A stretch of DNA of 64,000 nucleotides from Lentisphaeria bacterium (GCA_017462015.1 JAFTRX010000078.1:106740-170739); one strand, 5' to 3'; positions 34,755 to 42,596 are shown, counted from the first letter of the stretch. The notes: generated by a model from the letters alone, not told the origin. Made by a program: numbers and translations.

Positions 34755-37226
34755 ATGCCGAAATGTCAATACATCGACCCGGCTGAAGTCCGTAAACCCG
34801 GTATCGTGGAATTGGGCAGTATTCCGCTCAATCAGTACAAAAAATCTTTTGCTGAAGAGAAAAAAATCTACAGCAAAGATGCTCTGCTGGGTATCTACAA
34901 AGATATGCAGTTCATCCGCGAATTTGAAACCATGCTTTTCCAGGTTCGTACCCAGAAGCATTACAACGGTATCGATTACCTCTATACCGGTCCTGCTCAC
35001 CTCTACACCGGTGAAGAAGCTCAGGCGGTCGGTATGGCTTACAACTTGACCAAAGATGATATGATCTTCGGTTCTCACCGCAGCCACGGCGAAGTGCTTG
35101 CCAAAGGTTTCAATGCTATCCGCAACCTCCCCGAAAAAGAGTTGATGGAGATCATGGAAGGCTTCTTCGGCGGCGATTTGCTCCGTGTCGTTGAAAAGCA
35201 CAACAAGAGCGGCAACGTCCGTGACCTCGCGCTGGACTATTTGCTCTACGGCTTCATGGCTGAACTCTTCGGCCGCGCCAACGGTTTTACCCGCGGTCTG
35301 GGTAACTCCATGCACGTCTTCTTCCTCCCCTTCGGTATCTATCCCAACAACGCCATCGTCGGCGGTTCCGCCGGTATCTCTGCCGGTGCCGCGCTCTACA
35401 AGAAGGTCAACCGCAAACCCGGTATGGTCGTCTGCAACTGCGGTGACGGTGCCATGGCGCGCGGTCCGGTCTGGGAAGCGTTGAACTTCGCCTCCATGGA
35501 CCAGTACTTCAAACTCTGGGACAAAGAATTCCAGGGCGGTCTGCCGGTTCTCTTCCACTGCATCAACAACGGTTACGGCATGGGTGGTCAGACCCGCGGC
35601 GAAACCATGGCTTATGACATCGCTGCCCGTATCGGTTCCGGTGTCCGTCCGGATGCGCTCCACGCTGAACGCGTTGACGGTTACGATCCGCTCGCTGTCA
35701 TCGATGCCTTCAAGCGCAAACGCGAGATCCTGCTCAACAACCAGGGCCCCGTTTTCCTCGAAACCGTCACCTACCGTTACGTCGGTCACAGCGCCACTGA
35801 CAGCAGCAGCTATCGTACCCAGGAAGAAATCGAAGCCTGGAGAGCGCAGGATTCCATCGCCGCCTTCCGTGACAAACTGGTCAAAGGCAAGGTCGAAAAA
35901 GATGGCGCGTTCGATGAATTCAACGCCGATATCAAGGAACGCATCACCCGCATCATGAAGCTGGCTATCGATGAGCAGGTCTCTCCGCGCATCGACCCTG
36001 CCCGCGAACCCGATGCCATGCGTAAATACATGCTCTCCAACGAACGCGTGGAAAAATTCGACGATCGCAAGCCCGATGTTACCATGCCGCTGGAAGAGAA
36101 CTCCAACCTCAAGAAGATCATGACCAAAAAACGTTTCGGCTTTGACGAAAACGGCAAAGAGGTCTCCAAGCTGGTCGCGTACAACATGCGTGATGCGCTC
36201 TTTGAAGCGATCATCAACAAGTTCTACACCGATCCCACGCTGATCGCCTTCGGTGAAGATAACCGTGACTGGGGCGGCGCTTATGGTGTCTACCGCGGTC
36301 TTACTGAAGCTATCCCCTATCACCGCTTCTTCAACGCGCCGATCTCTGAAAGCGCCATCGTTGCGGCGGCTTGCGGTTACGCTCTCTGCGGCGGCCGTGC
36401 CATTCCGGAACTGATGTACTGCGACTTCCTCGGCTGCGCCGGTGACGAAGTGTTCAACCAGCTCGCCAAATGGCAGGCAATGTCCGCCGGCGTTCTCAAG
36501 ATGCCGGTCGTCCTCCGCGTTTCTGTCGGTGCCAAATACGGTGCCCAGCATGCTCAGGACTGGACCAGCTTGTGCGCCCATATCCCCGGTCTGAAAGTTT
36601 GCTTCCCGGCTACTCCGTACGATGCCAAGGGGTTGATGAACGCCGCGTTGAGCGGTACCGACCCGGTCATCTTCTTTGAAAGCCAGAAGCTCTACGACAC
36701 CAGCGAACAGTTCCACGAAGGCGGCGTTCCCACCGAGTACTATGAAGTGCCCATCGGTGAACCCGACATCAAACGTGCCGGTTCCGATCTGACCATCCTC
36801 TCCATCGGTGCCACGCTCTATCCGGCGATGAAAGCCGCCAAGGAAATGAGCGAAAAGTATGGTATCGAAGCGGAAATCGTCGATGCCCGCAGTCTGGTTC
36901 CGTTCAACTACGACAAGCTGATCGAATCGGTCAAGAAGACCGGCCGTCTGCTGTTGATCTCCGACGCGTGCGAACGCGGCAGCTTCCTCAACGATGTCGC
37001 CGCCAACGTCACCCGTCTTGCCTTTGATTACCTCGATGCGCCTCCGGTCGTGGTCGGTGCTCCCAACAGCATCTCTCCCTGTCCGGAACTGGAACAGTTC
37101 TACTATCCGCAGGCCTCCTGGATCCTCGATGCGGTCAACGAAGCGATTCTGCCGCTCCCGGGTTACACCGCCGCGATGAACTTCACCCGCGTGGAGAAAC
37201 TCCGCCGCGCCAAATTGGGAATCTAA
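34755..37226 (+). CDS. 2-oxoacid dehydrogenase E1, fused alpha-beta single chain
   Basis: 823 residues. The alpha half (about 40-430) binds thiamine diphosphate through GDGAMARGPVWEALNF ... HCINN and has the phosphorylation-loop-like segment RYVGHSATDSSSYR. The beta half (about 490-823, MRDALFEAIINKFYTDPTLIAFGEDNRDWGGAYG ... GAKYGAQHAQDW) follows a linker. Most relatives encode alpha and beta separately, so this is a natural fusion. The alpha half also has an insert of about 50 residues (RNLPEKELMEIMEGFFGGDL and following). The E1 reaction decarboxylates a 2-oxoacid and acylates E2. It is closest in style to branched-chain/acetoin-type E1. Confidence 0.92.
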   Translation: MPKCQYIDPAEVRKPGIVELGSIPLNQYKKSFAEEKKIYSKDALLGIYKDMQFIREFETMLFQVRTQKHYNGIDYLYTGPAHLYTGEEAQAVGMAYNLTKDDMIFGSHRSHGEVLAKGFNAIRNLPEKELMEIMEGFFGGDLLRVVEKHNKSGNVRDLALDYLLYGFMAELFGRANGFTRGLGNSMHVFFLPFGIYPNNAIVGGSAGISAGAALYKKVNRKPGMVVCNCGDGAMARGPVWEALNFASMDQYFKLWDKEFQGGLPVLFHCINNGYGMGGQTRGETMAYDIAARIGSGVRPDALHAERVDGYDPLAVIDAFKRKREILLNNQGPVFLETVTYRYVGHSATDSSSYRTQEEIEAWRAQDSIAAFRDKLVKGKVEKDGAFDEFNADIKERITRIMKLAIDEQVSPRIDPAREPDAMRKYMLSNERVEKFDDRKPDVTMPLEENSNLKKIMTKKRFGFDENGKEVSKLVAYNMRDALFEAIINKFYTDPTLIAFGEDNRDWGGAYGVYRGLTEAIPYHRFFNAPISESAIVAAACGYALCGGRAIPELMYCDFLGCAGDEVFNQLAKWQAMSAGVLKMPVVLRVSVGAKYGAQHAQDWTSLCAHIPGLKVCFPATPYDAKGLMNAALSGTDPVIFFESQKLYDTSEQFHEGGVPTEYYEVPIGEPDIKRAGSDLTILSIGATLYPAMKAAKEMSEKYGIEAEIVDARSLVPFNYDKLIESVKKTGRLLLISDACERGSFLNDVAANVTRLAFDYLDAPPVVVGAPNSISPCPELEQFYYPQASWILDAVNEAILPLPGYTAAMNFTRVEKLRRAKLGI

Positions 37227-37229
37227 GCA

Positions 37230-38486
37230 ATGAAAACTACTGCAGTAAGACTTTACGGCAAAGAGGATCTCCGGTTGGAAACTTTCGACCTGCCGGAGAT
37301 CACCGAGAACGAAATTCTCGCCCGCATCGTCAGCGACAGTATCTGCATGTCCAGTTTCAAGGCTGCAGAACAGGGACCCGCCCACAAGCGGGTTCCCGAT
37401 GATGTTGCGGAGAACCCCATCATCATCGGTCACGAATTTTGCGGTGAGATCGTTCAGGTCGGAGCCAAGTGGCAGAATGAGTTCAAGGCGGGCGACCGCT
37501 TTGCCATTCAGCCGGCGATCAACTACAAAGGTTCTCTCGCCGCGCCCGGATACTCCTACAAGTATATCGGCGGCGATGCCACCTATATCGTTATCCCGTC
37601 CGAAGTGATGGAAACCGGCAGTCTGCTCGCTTACAATGGCGAAGGTTTCTTCCACGGTTCACTGGCGGAACCCGTCTCCTGTGTTATCGGTGCGTTCCAC
37701 GCCCAGTACCACACCACCAACGGCTGCTATGAACACAAAATGGGTATCGTTGAAGGCGGAAAAATGGCGATCCTCGCCGGTGTCGGTCCGATGGGACTCG
37801 GTGCTGTCGATTATGCCATCCACGGCCCGCGCCGTCCGAAACTTCTCGTTGTCACTGACATCGATGATGCCCGTCTTGCCCGCGCCGCCACGTTGTACAC
37901 CGTTGAAGATGCCAAAGCCAACGGAGTGGAACTGGTTTACCTCAACACCGGCTGTGCCGATGCGGTGGAAAAACTGATGGCGCTCTCCGGCAACACCGGT
38001 TACGATGATGTCATGTGCTTCGCGCCGGTGCGCCCGGTGGTCGAGCAGGGTGACAAGATCCTCGGCCGTGACGGATGTCTGAACTTCTTTGCCGGTCCCC
38101 TCGACCCGCAGTTCAAGGCTGAATTCAACTTCTACAACGTCCACTATGCCTCCACCCACATCGTGGGTACTTCCGGCGGTAACACCGATGACATGCGCGA
38201 AGCGCTGGCGTTGATGGAACAGGGTAAGATCAATCCTGCCGGTATGATTACTCACGTCGGCGGTATTGATGCGGTCATCCCGACCACGTTGAATCTGCCC
38301 AACATCAAGGGCGGTAAGAAACTTATCTACACCGGCATCAATCTGCCGTTGACCGCGATTGCGGACTTTGCCGAACTCGGCAAGACCGATCCGCTGTTTG
38401 CGAAACTTGCTGAGATCGTCGAAAAGAGCAACATGCTCTGGAGCATCGAAGCTGAAAAGGCGCTGCTTGCTCACTTCAATGCGTGA
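37230..38486 (+). CDS. Zinc-type medium-chain dehydrogenase (L-sorbose-1-phosphate reductase-like)
   Basis: 418 residues of the MDR superfamily: GroES-like domain with IIGHEFCGEIVQVG, catalytic metal-site region SDSICMSSFKAAEQG, and a Rossmann domain with LAGVGPMGLGAVDYA. The length and the insert around YSYKYIGGDATYIVIP resemble SorE-type L-sorbose-1-phosphate reductases. It begins 3 nt after the E1 stop, so it belongs to the operon and probably feeds or drains the same sugar pathway. A strong terminator follows. Substrate identity is inferred only from family resemblance. Confidence 0.85.
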   Translation: MKTTAVRLYGKEDLRLETFDLPEITENEILARIVSDSICMSSFKAAEQGPAHKRVPDDVAENPIIIGHEFCGEIVQVGAKWQNEFKAGDRFAIQPAINYKGSLAAPGYSYKYIGGDATYIVIPSEVMETGSLLAYNGEGFFHGSLAEPVSCVIGAFHAQYHTTNGCYEHKMGIVEGGKMAILAGVGPMGLGAVDYAIHGPRRPKLLVVTDIDDARLARAATLYTVEDAKANGVELVYLNTGCADAVEKLMALSGNTGYDDVMCFAPVRPVVEQGDKILGRDGCLNFFAGPLDPQFKAEFNFYNVHYASTHIVGTSGGNTDDMREALALMEQGKINPAGMITHVGGIDAVIPTTLNLPNIKGGKKLIYTGINLPLTAIADFAELGKTDPLFAKLAEIVEKSNMLWSIEAEKALLAHFNA

Positions 38487-38505
38487 TCAAACCAGCTCCG
38501 TCAAG

Positions 38506-38550
38506 ACCCCGTATGTGAAAATATTCATGTGCGGGGTTTGATTTTTTATA
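38506..38550 (+). terminator. Intrinsic terminator of the dehydrogenase operon
   Basis: The arms ACCCCGTATGTGAA (38506-38519) and TTCATGTGCGGGGT (38524-38537) form 14 pairs, including G-T wobbles, around a 4-nt loop. TTGATTTTTTAT follows. Confidence 0.85.
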
Positions 38551-38678
38551 GAAAATGATTATATTAAAAAAGATGTTTTTTATATAAACGGGAGGATTTT
38601 TTCAATATTATAGAGAATAATTTTAGTTAAATGCTGGTAAGAAATATTTATCAGCATTAAAAATTGAATAATCGACAT
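38551..38678. other. AT-rich leader with a hairpin, no gene
   Basis: Sharply AT-rich compared with the flanking operon. AATGCTGGTAA (38630-38640) pairs with TTATCAGCATT (38648-38658) in an 11-pair hairpin. CGGGAGG at 38589-38595 resembles a ribosome-binding site but no start codon follows in range. The -10-like TATTAT at 38606-38611 lacks a good -35. Confidence 0.5.
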
Positions 38679-38824
38679 CCGCTCCAGAACTACCACTTCT
38701 AAAAGAGATGTCAGCACGATATATCCGGCGATGTTGTCAAATACTTGGCGACTCATTCCGGAGAGTGTATTGTGCTGGCTGTGGTAGGCTTGGAGCGGAC
38801 ATTCCTGGAATGGTCGCTTTTTTT
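38679..38824 (+). ncRNA. Candidate structured RNA with overlapping terminator (attenuator- or riboswitch-like)
   Basis: Stem P1 pairs CCGCTCCA (38679-38686) with TGGAGCGG (38791-38798) and CTACCAC (38690-38696) with GTGGTAG (38781-38787), flanking a 3x3 internal loop. P2 pairs GTCAGCACGATATA (38710-38723) with TGTATTGTGCTGGC (38766-38779), mostly Watson-Crick. P3 is TCCGG/CCGGA (38724-38728, 38758-38762). P4 is GTTGTC/GGCGAC (38733-38738, 38747-38752). A terminator, AGCGGACATT (38794-38803) with AATGGTCGCT (38809-38818) and seven T, reuses five bases of the P1 3' strand, so the two folds exclude each other. I do not recognise a known RNA family. Confidence 0.5.
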
Positions 38825-38898
38825 AATACTAAAGTCGGGAGGTTTTATGATAAAATATTAAGTCTAAAAATAAAACAAGTTCAATTACAGCTGCTGTT

Positions 38899-38937
38899 CG
38901 CTCCAGATCTACCACATCAAAACGTACAAGTCAGCCC
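38899..38937 (+). repeat. Truncated second copy of the structured-RNA 5' strand
   Basis: CGCTCCAGATCTACCAC (38899-38915) plus the following 22 nt, including AAAA and GTCAGC, repeat 38680-38717 with few changes and one indel. A preceding CGGGAGGTTTT (38836-38846) also resembles CGGGAGGATTTT at 38589, suggesting a duplicated unit whose second copy lost its 3' half. This copy could also pair with GTGGTAG/TTGGAGCG of the first. Confidence 0.65.
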
Positions 38938-39081
38938 AAAACATATAACAGAATAATTGTATTGAGGTCATTGCGAAAATCCTCATTTTCTTCGATTTTT
39001 CACTTACCCGGATCGTGCCTGAATTCGGGAATGTTTTGCTGTGCAGATTTCCGGAGCATAGTTCAAAGGAGTGAAAAAATT
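38938..39081. other. AT-rich leader of the GT9-like gene
   Basis: An open frame runs from 38962, but its first 40 codons are unlike the downstream protein. The ribosome-binding site AGGAG (39067-39071) favours ATG 39082, so this is treated as leader. A weak hairpin TGAGG/CCTCA (38963-38985) is followed by TTTTC. Confidence 0.5.
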
Positions 39082-40086
39082 ATGTTTAGTGTATTAAAGA
39101 AAATAATCAGACTTTTTATCGGCTTGCTTCCCCGGCGATTGGAAACTGCAATTTACAAAATGATTTTTTCTGTAACGAAGCATCGTTATCACAGTTACGG
39201 AGAAATTCAAAAATATTTCCCTGTCAATAAAAACTTATCTTCAACAAAGGAAATATTGTTTTCTCACAGTGGTCATTTGGGAGATATTTTGTATTCATTG
39301 TATTTTTGTAGGGAATTGTCTGCCGTATATGGAATGGAGAGTTTTAATTTCCACATCAGAACCAATGTGGCATCTCCTGAATTAAAAAATTTGAAGCATC
39401 CATGCTGTGAGGTAAGAATAACTTTTGAAAGCGCTAAATTCCTTGTCGGATTGCTGGAAAATCAAAGATATATAAACAGAGTGAGTTATGGAGATGAACT
39501 CCCGGAAAATGCCATTGATCTTGATCTTTTTCGCAAATTACCTGTAAATTTCAGTGCAGGGCATATTCCTGATTACTATTATGATTTGGTTGATAAGCAT
39601 TTGCCAAGACTATTCGGAGAAAAGATTATATCTGTTGAACCGGATTATAAATACCATGATAAAATAGCAGTGATCGCGACCTGCCGTTATCGAAATGTTT
39701 TCGTTGATATGGGCGCGTTAAAGCCATTTCGGGAACATTTGGTTTTTGTCGGATTGCCGGAAGAGTACGAAGATTTTTGCAAAAAATATTTTACGCTGGA
39801 ATATATGAATACAGGAAAGTCTATGCATGACATTGCACGCTGCTTTTCCTGTATAAAGGGCGTTATCGGTAATCAAAGTGGACTTTTTGCATTGGCTGAA
39901 TGCATGAAAATACCACGAATCCTGATCGCTGCCGATTTTTTTGAGCTTGGTGGTCGTGTGGTTGCCGGACCATGTAATGTAATTCCGCAAGGCGGATGGT
40001 GTGAGCGCGTATCAACAACTGCCAAACTGGTTTCTGTGGTAAAAGAGTTGGTGAGTTGTTTTGAAAACGTGACTGATATTACATGA
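39082..40086 (+). CDS. GT9-like (heptosyltransferase-fold) protein, AT-rich
   Basis: About 334 residues. KEILFSHSGHLGDILYSLYFCREL matches the GT9 N-terminal block, and KGVIGNQSGLFALAECMKIPRILI matches the sugar-nucleotide-binding block, although the rest is divergent. AGGAG lies 10 nt before ATG. The gene is clearly richer in A/T-ending codons than its neighbours, stands alone between terminators and has the candidate structured RNA upstream, all consistent with horizontal acquisition. It may add a sugar to LPS, capsule or another surface glycan; donor and acceptor are unknown. Confidence 0.65.
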   Translation: MFSVLKKIIRLFIGLLPRRLETAIYKMIFSVTKHRYHSYGEIQKYFPVNKNLSSTKEILFSHSGHLGDILYSLYFCRELSAVYGMESFNFHIRTNVASPELKNLKHPCCEVRITFESAKFLVGLLENQRYINRVSYGDELPENAIDLDLFRKLPVNFSAGHIPDYYYDLVDKHLPRLFGEKIISVEPDYKYHDKIAVIATCRYRNVFVDMGALKPFREHLVFVGLPEEYEDFCKKYFTLEYMNTGKSMHDIARCFSCIKGVIGNQSGLFALAECMKIPRILIAADFFELGGRVVAGPCNVIPQGGWCERVSTTAKLVSVVKELVSCFENVTDIT

Positions 40087-40105
40087 TTTTACAAAAAAAT
40101 ATTCT

Positions 40106-40137
40106 CCTGCATACATGTGCGTGTATGCAGGATTTTT
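40106..40137 (+). terminator. Intrinsic terminator of the GT9-like gene
   Basis: The perfect 10-bp stem CCTGCATACA (40106-40115) / TGTATGCAGG (40122-40131) with a 6-nt loop is followed by ATTTTTC. Confidence 0.88.
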
Positions 40138-40216
40138 CTGTCAGCCGTTACTGATAAAAACAGCCGCAAAATGGCAGATTTTTGCAAGTTTTAATGTGGA
40201 TATGTAAAAATACATA

Positions 40217-40245
40217 TTGAATTTTTTATTAAGAGAGGTTATTTT
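40217..40245 (+). promoter_or_regulatory. Promoter of the Dabb gene
   Basis: TTGAAT (40217-40222), 17 bp, then TATTTT (40240-40245), preceded by GAGAGGT. It belongs to the second promoter class of this window (GAGGTTATTTT). A perfect ATATGTA/TACATAT inverted repeat (40200-40217) abuts the -35. Confidence 0.65.
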
Positions 40246-40285
40246 TTGTGCAGTACGATTTTTCAATATCCAATGGAGAAGTATT

Positions 40286-40582
40286 ATGGTCAAACACGTT
40301 ATTTTATGGAAGCTGAAAGCGGAATATTCTGCGGAAGAAAAAACGGAGATCAAGCAGGGAATCAAAGCCGGATTGGAAGCACTTGCCGGAGTTGTTCCCG
40401 GACTGGTCGAGATCAAGGTGAATATCAACGGACTGGAAAGTTCCAACGCCGATTGTATGCTGGATTCCACATTCGTTGATGAAGCGGCACTGAAAGCATA
40501 CGCCGTACATCCGTCGCATCAGGAGGTTGCCAATACCAAAGTCCGTCCCTTTGTCGAAACCCGGCTGTGCCTGGATTTCTGA
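40286..40582 (+). CDS. Dabb family (stress-responsive alpha/beta-barrel) protein
   Basis: 98 residues. MVKHVILWKLKAEYSAEEKTEI is the family start and HPSHQEVANTKVRPFVETRLCLDF its end. The fold is a ferredoxin-like dimeric alpha/beta barrel; members include stress proteins and small enzymes such as olivetolic acid cyclase, but most bacterial ones are uncharacterised. GGAG at 40275-40278 sits 7 nt before ATG 40286, and the promoter at 40217-40245 excludes the longer open frame. It is a single-gene unit followed by a hairpin repeat. Confidence 0.87.
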   Translation: MVKHVILWKLKAEYSAEEKTEIKQGIKAGLEALAGVVPGLVEIKVNINGLESSNADCMLDSTFVDEAALKAYAVHPSHQEVANTKVRPFVETRLCLDF

Positions 40583-40599
40583 TAAGGGGAGATTGCTCA

Positions 40600-40649
40600 G
40601 GAGAAGGGAAAAACTTTTTTTCCCGTGAAAAAAGGTTTTTCCCTTCTCC
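40600..40649. repeat. Long-hairpin (REP-like) repeat, copy A
   Basis: A 23-bp inverted repeat (40600-40622 with 40627-40649, one G-T pair) has a 4-nt loop and core GGAGAAGGGAAAAAC. It is followed by GAACCCTCATCCCTTTTC and AAAAAAAGCGAAGTATTT, which recurs almost unchanged after copy B at 59515. It may serve as a terminator for the Dabb gene. Confidence 0.85.
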
Positions 40650-40798
40650 CGAACCCTCATCCCTTTTCAAAAAAAGCGAAGTATTTGTTAATGTCCCAAA
40701 TTTTGTGAAACTGAATATACTCTGGAAGAAAATTGTTTTTATATTACTTAAAATATAGAACACAGAGTGTGATTTGTCAAGAATAAAAACAGTCGGTT

Positions 40799-41015
40799 GC
40801 AATCGGCGGATGGATCGCGAACAAGGTTGGGGGTAAATCAAGGCGGTGGCGAGGGCGTGGACTCACGTCCTCAACCGAGCCGACGTCCGCCGATTTGCTC
40901 CCAAGATTGTCCGCGAGGCGCCGCCGCAGGTTATATTTTTCAAAAAAGGATAATTTCAAACTTCCCAGTCCGCCGATTTGCTCCCAAGATTGTCCGCGAG
41001 GCGCCGCCGCAGGTT
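40799..41015 (+). repeat. Dispersed repeat family copy with duplicated 48-bp tail
   Basis: Carries GGCGGATGGATCGCG, GGTTGGGGGTAAATCAAGG and GTGGACTCACGTCCTC in plus orientation but lacks the left module and terminal repeats. Its last 48 bp (40885-40932, GTCCGCCGATTTGCTCCCAA and following) are repeated exactly at 40968-41015, 83 bp downstream. Confidence 0.8.
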
Positions 41016-41040
41016 GTATCCTCCAACAAACTGGCAATCT

Positions 41041-42189
41041 TTACACGTCCCAACATTCAGATGCCACCCGCTCGGCAACCGAAGTGTTGTTCGGGTTGCG
41101 CAGGGCATCGGATACCTCTTTCATGCCGGCTTCGACTTCTGCGCGGCGGGAACCTCCGGGAAGGATGGCTTCGATTGCCGGAAGCAGTTCTTCGGGCGCA
41201 AAGTGCCACTGCAGAAATTCCTGAAACACCTCTTTGTTGGCGATGATGTTCACCATGGTAAAGAAGCCGCGGTAGAGTTTTACCAGAACCATGCCGATGA
41301 GCAAGGTAAAGAAGTTGAGCTTATAACCGACCACGAGCGGCAGACCGGAAAGCGCACATTCCACGGTGACCGTGCCGCTGGCGGCAAGTCCGGTTCCGGC
41401 AGTTTGCATCCAAACGCCGGTATCACCGCAAGAGATGGATATTTCCGGACAATCCGGATGGGATTTGCGGTATTTATCAATTTTTTTCTGACACATATTG
41501 GCGATTTTTTCCCGGGGGGCGGCAAGGTGGAACTTGAGCTGCTGGTGGCGGGTTTTCAGTTGGGAGACGGTGTCGAGCATGGGGATGAGAAGTTTGTCGA
41601 TCTCCATTTTGCGGCTGCCGGGGAGCAGAAGAAAGGTGTCGGGATCACGTTTGAGTTCCGGATCCAATCTGCCCGAGACGATTTCAGAAAGCGGATGACC
41701 GACAAAGGTGGCTTTCAGCGGCGTCGGTGCAAAGACCTCCTCTTCAAAGGGAAAGATCACCAGCATTTTAGTGCAGATTTTTGCCAATACCGGCAAACGC
41801 CACTTTGCCCACACCCACAAATGGGGGCAGACATACCAGATGACGGGGATTTTAGCGCGGTACATCGCTTTGGCAAAGAGCATGTTGAATCCGGGGTAAT
41901 CGATGAGGACGACGGCATCCGGACGTTCAGCTTTGGCTTCGCGAACCAGTTTGAAGTATATTCTGATAAAGGTGAATATACTGCGCATGATCTCAAAGAT
42001 ACCGATGACACCGAGTTCAGTTGAATCGACTTTGACCGGGATATTGTTGGCGATCATCTTGGGGCCGCCCATGCCGGTGATGTGGATTTCCTGATTATTG
42101 GCGGCGGCGAGCTTGCGGAGTTCGGTCGCCAGTTTTGCGCCGTACATGTCGCCGGATGCTTCGCCGGCGATTATCCAAATATTTTTCAT
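41041..42189 (-). CDS. lpxB: Lipid-A-disaccharide synthase
   Basis: 382 residues, the same length as E. coli LpxB. It starts IWIIAGEASGDMYGAKL and contains ELGVIGIFEIM, VVLIDYPGFNM and VIWYVCPHLWVWAKWR, with LLLPGSRKMEI and ASGTVTVECALSGLPLVVGY in the C-terminal nucleotide-binding half. It condenses UDP-2,3-diacylglucosamine with lipid X at the inner membrane to form the lipid A backbone. AAGGAA precedes ATG. It is transcribed leftward, away from the zinc-ribbon gene; the repeat at 40.8-41.0 kb lies just beyond its stop. No other lpx gene is adjacent. Confidence 0.95.
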   Translation of the reverse strand: MKNIWIIAGEASGDMYGAKLATELRKLAAANNQEIHITGMGGPKMIANNIPVKVDSTELGVIGIFEIMRSIFTFIRIYFKLVREAKAERPDAVVLIDYPGFNMLFAKAMYRAKIPVIWYVCPHLWVWAKWRLPVLAKICTKMLVIFPFEEEVFAPTPLKATFVGHPLSEIVSGRLDPELKRDPDTFLLLPGSRKMEIDKLLIPMLDTVSQLKTRHQQLKFHLAAPREKIANMCQKKIDKYRKSHPDCPEISISCGDTGVWMQTAGTGLAASGTVTVECALSGLPLVVGYKLNFFTLLIGMVLVKLYRGFFTMVNIIANKEVFQEFLQWHFAPEELLPAIEAILPGGSRRAEVEAGMKEVSDALRNPNNTSVAERVASECWDV

Positions 42190-42230
42190 AAAATCGTTCC
42201 TTAATAGTTGCTCTTTTTCCTGGAAAGCAG

Positions 42231-42259
42231 TTGAATTTTGTTCCGGGAGGAGTTATTTT
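42231..42259 (+). promoter_or_regulatory. Promoter of the zinc-ribbon/LOG genes
   Basis: TTGAAT (42231-42236), 17 bp, then TATTTT (42254-42259) in the context GGGAGGAGTTATTTTA. Confidence 0.6.
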
Positions 42260-42313
42260 AAATAAGATAATACTTGTTGACGCAATTTTCAATGAAGGCT
42301 GTGAAAATAATAT

Positions 42314-42523
42314 ATGGAAAATGAGACTAAAAAGCATTTCATGCTGCCCGGAGAGCGGTGTCCGAATTGTAAAGAACCGCTGGTTCCGGCAGATTTGGAA
42401 AACTTTCCCCGTTGTCCCTATTGTGACCATTTGTTTCCCAATGGCGATGAATTGGAGGATTTTGTATTGAAACCGGCGCTGACACGCTGGGTGCAGCACA
42501 CCTGTCAGCAGTTCCCCAAGTAA
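42314..42523 (+). CDS. Small zinc-ribbon protein
   Basis: 69 residues with two knuckles, CPNCKEP (about residue 16) and CPYCDHLF (about residue 34), spaced as in a rubredoxin-type zinc ribbon. A helical tail ends KPALTRWVQHTCQQFPK. No catalytic motif is visible. The start ATG 42314 has only a weak ribosome-binding site. The LOG-family gene follows 73 bp downstream on the same strand, behind its own strong ribosome-binding site. A nucleic-acid or protein-binding role is likely for the fold but not shown. Confidence 0.7.
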   Translation: MENETKKHFMLPGERCPNCKEPLVPADLENFPRCPYCDHLFPNGDELEDFVLKPALTRWVQHTCQQFPK

Positions 42524-42596
42524 GCTGACCGCAGGCAAACGCCGTATGACGTATATGCGGCAGGATGATAGAATACTGTTTTTTGTGGAGGTGAAT

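Noticed and set aside
31687-37655. Two very long open frames (about 1000 codons each) on the minus strand opposite the E2/E3/E1/SorE operon
   Set aside because: They mirror the strong codon bias of the plus-strand genes (few TTA, CTA or TCA codons, so few antisense stops). Translations are low-complexity and Asp/Gly/Phe-rich with no domain resemblance. Similar shadows occur opposite guaB and carB.
38679-38824. 6S RNA or SRP (4.5S) RNA as the identity of the rod-like element
   Set aside because: The SRP core (GUCAGGUCCGGAAGGAAGC type) is absent. The element is shorter than typical 6S RNA and lacks an evident large central bubble. Shared strands with a terminator fit an attenuator better, although 6S cannot be excluded without a model search.
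38962-39081. N-terminal extension of the GT9-like protein from ATG 38962
   Set aside because: The ribosome-binding site AGGAG is placed for ATG 39082, and the extension (SSFSSIFHLPGSCLNSG and following) has no resemblance to the GT9 start.
40885-41015. CRISPR array suggested by two identical 48-bp repeats
   Set aside because: Only two copies, 35-bp gap, no cas genes, and the repeat unit is a module of the dispersed repeat family seen elsewhere.
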